Source: Sphingomonas sp. NFR15 (GTDB lineage Bacteria > Pseudomonadota > Alphaproteobacteria > Sphingomonadales > Sphingomonadaceae). Taken from it: a stretch of DNA of 64,000 bases. Location: NCBI RefSeq assembly GCF_900103265.1, contig NZ_FMWX01000002.1, forward strand, positions 186,001 to 250,000, written 5' to 3'. Position 1 is the first letter of the stretch. Each line of letters begins with the position of its first letter. The notes beneath the pieces are model-generated. The model had not been told where the DNA came from and made no database searches. It saw nothing but the letters and a program-made list of their open reading frames with translations. The position numbers and the translations under genes are program-made. Of this stretch, positions 59,109-64,000 are shown one piece after another.

Positions 59109-60139
59109 TACCCGACCCATATCGGATCGAACCGCCGGCCCAGCCCGGTCAGCAACTCATATTGCGACATGCCCGACAGCGCCGCCGCCTGCGGCAGCGC
59201 ATAGTCGATCGTCACCCAATCGCCCTCGGCGAGATCCGGCGCCGCATCGACCGAGATGGCGGTGAGGTCCATCGAGACACGGCCTAGCACGGGAAGGCGC
59301 GCGTCGCCGTGCCGCGCCGCGCCGCGGCCGGAGAAGCCACGCCAATAGCCGTCGGCATAACCGAGGTTGAGGATCGCCACCTCGGTCGGGCGCTCGGCGG
59401 TGAACAGCGCGTTATAGCCGATCACGTCGCCAGGCTGGAGGCGGCGGCGCTGGAGGATTTGCGCTTCTGGCGTCACCACCTGACGCAGCGTGCCGGCAAG
59501 TTCGCCACGCGGCACGCCGCCGTAGAGCGCGATGCCAGGGCGGGTGAGATCGAACGCATACTCCCGACCGAGCGCGATCGCGGCGGAATTGGCGAGACTC
59601 ATCCGCGCGGCCGGGCGGCGCCCCTTGAGCGCGGCGAATGCGGCGAGCTGGCGCGCGTTGAGCGGGGAATCCTCGTCGGCGCTGGCGAGATGGCTCATCA
59701 CCGTGCCGATCTCGAGCCCGTCGAGCGTGCCGTCCGACACGGCCGTTGGAGAGATGCCGAGACGGCTCATGCCGGTATCGACCATCACATCACACCGCCC
59801 GCCCCCGGCGGCACGCCAGCGCGCGACCTGAAGGTCGGTGTTGAGCACCGGCCAGGCGAATCCTGCGCGCGCGCGCGGCATGTCCTCTTCGCGAACGCCG
59901 TGCAGCACCGCCACTGGCAGACCGAGCGTGGCAAGCGCCTCGGCCTCCGCCCAGGTGGCGACGAAGAAGTCACGGCAACCGGCCTCCGCCAAGCGGCGGG
60001 CGACTTCGACCGCGCCGAGGCCGTAGCCATCGGCCTTGATCGCCGCGCCACAGGCGGCGGGGCCGCTCAGCGCCGCGAGGGCGCGCCAGTTGGCGACGAG
60101 GGCGGCGCTATCGAGCCGCAAACGATGGGGTGCGTTCAT
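59108..60139 (-). CDS. alr: alanine racemase
   Basis: PLP enzyme making D-alanine for peptidoglycan. 343 residues. PLP lysine K35 in AAIKADGYGLGAVEVARRL, arginine in RLGISPT, phosphate site TRPGIALYGGV and catalytic tyrosine in GYNALFTAERPTEVAIL. Intact. It is somewhat shorter than E. coli Alr (about 360). Divergent or upstream neighbour is the lipoprotein gene. Confidence 0.96.
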   Translation of the reverse strand: MNAPHRLRLDSAALVANWRALAALSGPAACGAAIKADGYGLGAVEVARRLAEAGCRDFFVATWAEAEALATLGLPVAVLHGVREEDMPRARAGFAWPVLNTDLQVARWRAAGGGRCDVMVDTGMSRLGISPTAVSDGTLDGLEIGTVMSHLASADEDSPLNARQLAAFAALKGRRPAARMSLANSAAIALGREYAFDLTRPGIALYGGVPRGELAGTLRQVVTPEAQILQRRRLQPGDVIGYNALFTAERPTEVAILNLGYADGYWRGFSGRGAARHGDARLPVLGRVSMDLTAISVDAAPDLAEGDWVTIDYALPQAAALSGMSQYELLTGLGRRFDPIWVG

Positions 60140-60231
60140 GCCGCCCGATTAGCGCCGTGGCGCGGGCGGGGCCAGCGCCGCGCATACCCAGTTGCCGTCA
60201 AATCGCCGCCGGACGCGGCGATCGGTTCGTC

Positions 60232-60813
60232 TCAGCGACGCTCACCGCCGCCGCCGCGATGGCCGCCGCCGCCGTGCCAATTGCCACCACCGGGCCGGCC
60301 ACCACCGTTGCCGTGCCAGTTGCCGCCACCCGGCCGGCCGCCGCCGTTGCCCTGCCAATTACCGCCACCGGGCCGGCCGCCGCCGTTGCCCTGCCAATTA
60401 CCGCCACCGGGCCGGCCGCCGCCGTTACCCTGCCAATTACCGCCACCAGGCCGGCCGCCCTGCCAACTATTACCGCCGCGGGGGCCGCCGAAATCGCGCC
60501 ACATCGGGCGGATGTCGCGATGCGCGTTGTTCCAATGTTGCGAGCGGTTGCGCCAATAATTCTGCTGGCTGCTGTTCCAGCGATAGCGGCGGTGATCGCG
60601 GCCATAGACGTAATAGCCGGTTCCCGGATAATAATAGTCGCCGTACCAGCCCCAATAGGGATCGCCGCTGAAGCCGCCATAATAGGGATCCCAGCCGGCA
60701 CTGGCGTAGCCGATACCGCCGCCGCCATATCCATAGCCGTCATCCACACAGGCGGAGAGGCCCAATGCGGCGCTAAGGCCGAGACCGGCGATTAAGAGTT
60801 TCCTGGGGATCAT
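60232..60813 (-). CDS. lipoprotein with Tyr-rich N domain and 13-residue tandem repeats
   Basis: A 193-residue exported lipoprotein. Signal peptide with lipobox LSAC (C22). Residues about 23-70 are rich in Tyr/Gly/Trp/Asp. After a basic segment (YRWNSSQQNYWRNRSQHW), residues about 118-180 consist of about five copies of GGGRPGGGNWQGN. The repeat DNA has a 39-bp period (TGCCAATT recurs at 60353, 60392, 60431), indicating recent slippage. Function unknown. Repeats with Trp/Arg/Gly may bind nucleic acid or glycan. Confidence 0.8.
   Translation of the reverse strand: MIPRKLLIAGLGLSAALGLSACVDDGYGYGGGGIGYASAGWDPYYGGFSGDPYWGWYGDYYYPGTGYYVYGRDHRRYRWNSSQQNYWRNRSQHWNNAHRDIRPMWRDFGGPRGGNSWQGGRPGGGNWQGNGGGRPGGGNWQGNGGGRPGGGNWQGNGGGRPGGGNWHGNGGGRPGGGNWHGGGGHRGGGGERR
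60276..60465. repeat. 39-bp tandem repeats inside the lipoprotein gene
   Basis: About five units encoding GGGRPGGGNWQGN or close variants. Units two to four are nearly identical, the outer ones diverged. Copy number may vary between strains without shifting frame, because 39 is a multiple of three. Confidence 0.85.
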
Positions 60814-60952
60814 GCTGCGTACTCCGACAGGATGCGGAGCCGAGACCCTGGCGGCGCATCGTGTGGAAGAAACGATGAAGCGCGGCGACGGTTCCGTTCT
60901 TGAAACATCGCAGACACATACCGGCGCGCACGACGTGCGTGTCAGCGCGGGA

Positions 60953-61519
60953 TCAATGCCCCTCGAACGCGATCAGCGCATCCACCGACAGCCCCTCCGC
61001 GCGGAGCGCGTCGGCGCCGTCGAGATCGGGGAGGTCGAGCAGGAATTGCGCCTGCTCCACCACCGCGCCCGCCTTGCGTAGCAGCCGCACTGCTGCGCGC
61101 GCGGTGCCGCCCGTGGCGATCAGATCATCGACCAGCAGCACGCGCTGGCCGGGCACGAGCGCGTCCTCGTGCATCGCGATCCGGTCGGTACCATATTCGA
61201 GCGCATAGTCCTCGGCGATCGTCGCGCCGGGCAGCTTGCCGTCCTTGCGGATCAGCAGCACGCCGGCGCCGAGCGGGGCCGCCAGCGCGGCGGCGAAGAT
61301 GAAGCCGCGCGCCTCGATCCCCGCGACGAGATCGACCTTGCCAACGGTCGCCGCCGCCATGCGCGCGATCGCCTCGGCGAACCCTTTGGCATCGAGCAGC
61401 AGCGTCGTGATGTCGCGGAACTGGATGCCGGGCTTTGGGAAATCGGGGATGGTGCGGATCAGCGCCTTCAGATCGTCGTTGCGCTGATCCTGGCGGGCCT
61501 CGGTCTCGACTGCGATCAT
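60953..61519 (-). CDS. apt: adenine phosphoribosyltransferase
   Basis: Purine salvage enzyme converting adenine and PRPP to AMP. 188 residues. PRPP-binding VLLVDDLIATGGTARAA, IRTIPDFPKPGIQFRDIT near the N terminus, GIEARGFIFAAALAAPLGAG and RKDGKLPG. ATG 61519 follows petC by only 2 bp, so it is probably the last gene of the petABC transcript. Long open sequence upstream overlaps petC and is not coding in this frame. Confidence 0.95.
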   Translation of the reverse strand: MIAVETEARQDQRNDDLKALIRTIPDFPKPGIQFRDITTLLLDAKGFAEAIARMAAATVGKVDLVAGIEARGFIFAAALAAPLGAGVLLIRKDGKLPGATIAEDYALEYGTDRIAMHEDALVPGQRVLLVDDLIATGGTARAAVRLLRKAGAVVEQAQFLLDLPDLDGADALRAEGLSVDALIAFEGH

Positions 61520-61521
61520 TC

Positions 61522-62394
61522 TCAATGTTTCATGTTGCGCCAGACATTCTGATACGCGCCGTATGCGAGGAAGCAGAACACCAGCAGGAACCCGAGCACG
61601 GCAAAGCCGGCGCCGTGGCGGGTATCGAGATTGGGTTCGGCTGTCCACGTCAGAAACGCCGCGACGTCCTTCGCCATCTGGTCGACGGTCGGCTTGGTGC
61701 CGTCGAGATACTGGACCTGCCCGTCCTGCGTCAGCGGCGGCGGCATCGCGATGTTGAGGTTGGCGAAATACTGGTTGTAGTGGAGGCCCTTGGGCGTCTT
61801 CGCATCGGGGAACTTCGCCAGCAGATCGGCGGGCTGGTTCACATAGCCGTGGCCGACCAGCGAATAGACATAGTCCGGCCCCTCGTGGCGCGCCTTCGTC
61901 ATCAGCGACAGATCGGGCGGAACCGCATTGTTGTTGGCGGCGCGTGCCGCCACGTCGTTGGCGAACACCAGCGGGAAGTGATCGGACGGCAGGTTCTTGC
62001 GCGTCGCGACCTCGCCGGTGTCGGGGTTCACGCTCGGCTGCTCGATCTGCCATCCCTGAGCGATCGCCTTGACCTGACCATCGTCATAGCCGAGCTGCTT
62101 GAGGTCGCGGAACGCCACGAGCCGGATCGAATGGCACGCCGCGCACACTTCCTTGTAAACCTGGAAGCCGCGCTGGAGCTGGCGCAGGTCGTATTTGCCG
62201 AACAGCCCTTCGGAGGGAAGCTCCGCGTTGAGCAGCGGGCGCTGCGCGTGGACATAATGTTCGGCCGAAGCGGGCGCGCCCGTCCAGGTCTTGGCGGACG
62301 AATCCCCGGCCACGCCGACGATGGTCCATAGCAGCGACCAGCCCAGCACGGCGACAATGCCCGCGCCGATGACAGCGGAAATCCAGCGGATCAT
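61522..62394 (-). CDS. petC: cytochrome c1 of the bc1 complex
   Basis: 290 residues. An N-terminal hydrophobic segment (about 5-28) and a C-terminal anchor (FAVLGFLLVFCFLAYGAY). The heme c attachment site is C84-A-A-C87-H88 in YKEVCAACHSIR and the axial methionine is in NIAMPPPL. The charge-rich start MIRWISAVIGAGIVAVLGWS replaces the usual fused leader. It passes electrons from the Rieske centre to soluble cytochrome c. Confidence 0.96.
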   Translation of the reverse strand: MIRWISAVIGAGIVAVLGWSLLWTIVGVAGDSSAKTWTGAPASAEHYVHAQRPLLNAELPSEGLFGKYDLRQLQRGFQVYKEVCAACHSIRLVAFRDLKQLGYDDGQVKAIAQGWQIEQPSVNPDTGEVATRKNLPSDHFPLVFANDVAARAANNNAVPPDLSLMTKARHEGPDYVYSLVGHGYVNQPADLLAKFPDAKTPKGLHYNQYFANLNIAMPPPLTQDGQVQYLDGTKPTVDQMAKDVAAFLTWTAEPNLDTRHGAGFAVLGFLLVFCFLAYGAYQNVWRNMKH

Positions 62395-62405
62395 GGTCGT
62401 CCCCT

Positions 62406-63710
62406 TTATTCTGCTGCGAGCGGCGAGCCGCTGACGGCGGTCTCACTCGGGCTGGTGCCGCCCTTCTTCGCCAGCACCGCCTCGGTGATCGAGTTCGGCA
62501 GCGGCCGGGGCCGCTCCATCCGCGACACGATCGGCAGGATGACGAGGAAATGCGCGAAGTAATAGGCCGCGCAGATTTGCGCGAGCACGATGTAGAGCGG
62601 GTCCGCCGGCGAACCGCCGCACCAGCCGAGCACCAGAACATCCGCCACCAGCACCCAGAAGAAGGTGCGATAGACCGGCCGGTAGTTGGTCGACCGGACG
62701 GGCGAACTGTCCAGCCACGGCAGGAAGAACAGCAGCACGATCGACCCGAACATCGCCAGCACGCCCCACAGTTTCGCGGGCAGGATGAAGTCCGACGTGA
62801 ACGAGCGCAGGATCGCGTAGAATGGCCAGAAATACCATTCGGGCACGATATGCGCGGGCGTCGCGAGCGGATTGGCCGGGATGTAATTGTCGGGGTGGCC
62901 GAGATAATTCGGCTGAAAGAAGATCATGAAGGCGAAGATCAGCAGGAAGATGCCGAGCCCGAACCCGTCCTTGGCGGTATAATAGGGGTGGAAGGGCACC
63001 GTATCCTGCTCGCCCTTCACGTCCACGCCGGTCGGGTTGTTCGAGCCGGGGATGTGCAGCGCCCAGATGTGCAGCACGATGACGCCCGCGATCACGAACG
63101 GCAGCAGATAATGGAGCGAGAAGAAGCGGTTGAGCGCGGCATCGTCGGGCGCATAGCCGCCGAGCAGCCACACGCGGATCGTGTCCCCCACGATCGGGAT
63201 CGCCGAGAAGAAGCCGGTGATGACCTGCGCGCCCCAGAAGCTCATCTGCCCCCACGGCAGCACATAGCCCATGAACGCGGTCGCCATCATCAGCAGGAAG
63301 ATGACGACGCCGAGCAGCCACACCATCTCGCGTGGCGCCTTGTACGATCCGTAATAGAGGCCGCGGAAGATGTGGATGTAGACGACGATGAAGAACATCG
63401 ACGCGCCGTTGGCGTGGGCATAGCGCATGAACCACCCGGCATTGACGTCACGCATGATATGCTCGACCGAATCGAACGCCACGCCGCCGTTGGCGGCATA
63501 GTGCATGGCCAGCACGATGCCGGTGACGATCTGCGCGGCGAGCGCGGCGCCGGCGAGTACACCGAAGTTCCAGAAATAGTTGAGGTTGCGCGGCACCGGA
63601 TAGCCGGCGCCGACCGCATTGTAGACGAGGCGCGGCAATGGCAGCCGTTCGTCGACCCACTTCGTCAGCGCGAATTTCGGTTCGTAATGTTTCGCCCAGG
63701 GAAAGCTCAT
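62406..63710 (-). CDS. petB: cytochrome b of the bc1 complex
   Basis: 434 residues with eight or more transmembrane helices. Heme ligands are in AMHYAAN plus [14 protein letters not shown] and [20 protein letters not shown]. The Qo-site motif is [14 protein letters not shown]. Standard for alphaproteobacterial cytochrome b. Positioned petA-petB-petC with 11 bp before petC. The C-terminal tail ([17 protein letters not shown]) is a short cytoplasmic extension. Confidence 0.97.
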   Translation of the reverse strand: MSFPWAKHYEPKFALTKWVDERLPLPRLVYNAVGAGYPVPRNLNYFWNFGVLAGAALAAQIVTGIVLAMHYAANGGVAFDSVEHIMRDVNAGWFMRYAHANGASMFFIVVYIHIFRGLYYGSYKAPREMVWLLGVVIFLLMMATAFMGYVLPWGQMSFWGAQVITGFFSAIPIVGDTIRVWLLGGYAPDDAALNRFFSLHYLLPFVIAGVIVLHIWALHIPGSNNPTGVDVKGEQDTVPFHPYYTAKDGFGLGIFLLIFAFMIFFQPNYLGHPDNYIPANPLATPAHIVPEWYFWPFYAILRSFTSDFILPAKLWGVLAMFGSIVLLFFLPWLDSSPVRSTNYRPVYRTFFWVLVADVLVLGWCGGSPADPLYIVLAQICAAYYFAHFLVILPIVSRMERPRPLPNSITEAVLAKKGGTSPSETAVSGSPLAAE

Positions 63711-63723
63711 CTCTGTGACATCC

Positions 63724-64000
63724 TCAACCGACGGTGACCGTCGTGTCCGACGAAAAGGTGTACGGCGGCACGGCCAGGTTCTTCGGCGCCGGGCCTTTGC
63801 GGATGCGCGCGGCGGTATCGTATTGCGATCCGTGGCACGGGCAGAAATAGCCGCCGAACTGGCCGCGGTTCTCGCCTTCGTGGATGCCGAGCGGGATGCA
63901 GCCGAGATGGGTGCAGACGCCGAGCGTGATGAGCCAGTTGGTCTTGCCGGGCTTGGTGCGCTGTTCGAGCGTCTCGGGATCGCGCAGCTCGCCGAGCGGC
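63724..64000 (-). CDS. petA: Rieske iron-sulfur subunit of the bc1 complex (5' part beyond window)
   Basis: The C-terminal 92 codons of a Rieske protein. Cluster-binding CTHLGC and CPCHGSQYD carry the two cysteines and two histidines. Sequence ends [11 protein letters not shown]. Upstream of petB with a 13-bp gap, as in the usual petABC order. The N-terminal membrane anchor and Tat signal are off the window. Confidence 0.95.
   Translation of the reverse strand, partial: PLGELRDPETLEQRTKPGKTNWLITLGVCTHLGCIPLGIHEGENRGQFGGYFCPCHGSQYDTAARIRKGPAPKNLAVPPYTFSSDTTVTVG

Noticed and set aside
60130..60795. Ala/Thr/Pro-rich plus-strand frame with repeats
   Set aside because: Reverse reading of the 39-bp repeats in the lipoprotein gene, which has a lipobox and signal peptide on the other strand.
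62550..63737. 395-codon plus-strand frame opposite petB
   Set aside because: Antisense of cytochrome b, Glu/Arg/His-rich.

Overview
The window is a stretch of high-GC alphaproteobacterial chromosome, most likely from a sphingomonad (Sphingomonas or a close relative). This rests on a CtrA-type cell-cycle regulator with the phospho-acceptor at D51, a PhoK-like threonine-nucleophile alkaline phosphatase, a short (83 aa) ATP synthase epsilon subunit, the run argS / SPOR / nagZ / scpA / scpB / tatA / tatB / tatC, and many short palindromic repeats between genes. Species assignment is inference from gene content. About 60 genes can be supported. No tRNA, rRNA, CRISPR array, integrase or intact insertion sequence was seen.

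Layout. 0-5.8 kb: a truncated FAD oxidoreductase with an N-terminal cyclic-nucleotide-binding domain, a CLC chloride channel, glutaminase, a DGPF/YCII protein, ArfB, an RluA-type pseudouridine synthase and a VanY-like peptidase. 5.9-12.7 kb: a long leftward envelope and chromosome operon from argS to tatC. 12.9-16.2 kb: a HAD phosphatase and the paired DUF1501/DUF1800 genes. 16.4-17.3 kb: a small secreted protein followed by a tandemly triplicated terminator/palindrome array. 17.3-19.8 kb: wrbA and pirin opposite a LysR regulator with good operator candidates between. 19.8-21.7 kb: an AI-2E-type permease and ctrA with a GANTC site, a CtrA-like box and a 15-bp palindrome upstream. 21.8-28.3 kb: accessory genes (CPBP protease, DUF3147, two orphan genes in an AT-richer patch, serine hydrolase, alpha/beta hydrolase, amidohydrolase). 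28.4-30.6 kb: threonine ammonia-lyase and Bpt aminoacyl-transferase.

30.6-32.8 kb is the most foreign-looking part: about 0.77 kb without a recognisable gene, then an AT-rich, translationally coupled pair encoding a predicted class I SAM methyltransferase and an AlkB-type 2OG-Fe(II) dioxygenase. 33.0-38.4 kb is a tightly packed leftward series: a DsbD/ScsB-like transporter, a subclass B3 metallo-beta-lactamase overlapping it, a circularly permuted ATP-grasp protein and an alpha-E protein. 38.5-43.4 kb: PhoK-like phosphatase and aconitase. 43.4-46.9 kb: a Gly/Ser-rich secreted protein, a subtilisin-like protease and a divergent ECF sigma/anti-sigma pair, with a near-symmetrical promoter-like palindrome between. 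47-49.2 kb: DUF1203, Ada and a chorismate-lyase-like protein. 49.4-54.4 kb: the F1 ATP synthase operon atpHAGDC, with palindromic repeats in two of its gaps. 54.6-64 kb: CpaF, the PHA genes (phaR, a PhaC-like hydrolase, acetyl-CoA acetyltransferase), alr, a repeat-bearing lipoprotein, apt, and petABC for the cytochrome bc1 complex (petA cut by the window end).

The core genes are conventional. The best candidates for new biology are the methyltransferase-AlkB pair, the palindromic bidirectional ECF promoter, the LysR/pirin and ctrA control regions, and the amplified palindromic arrays.
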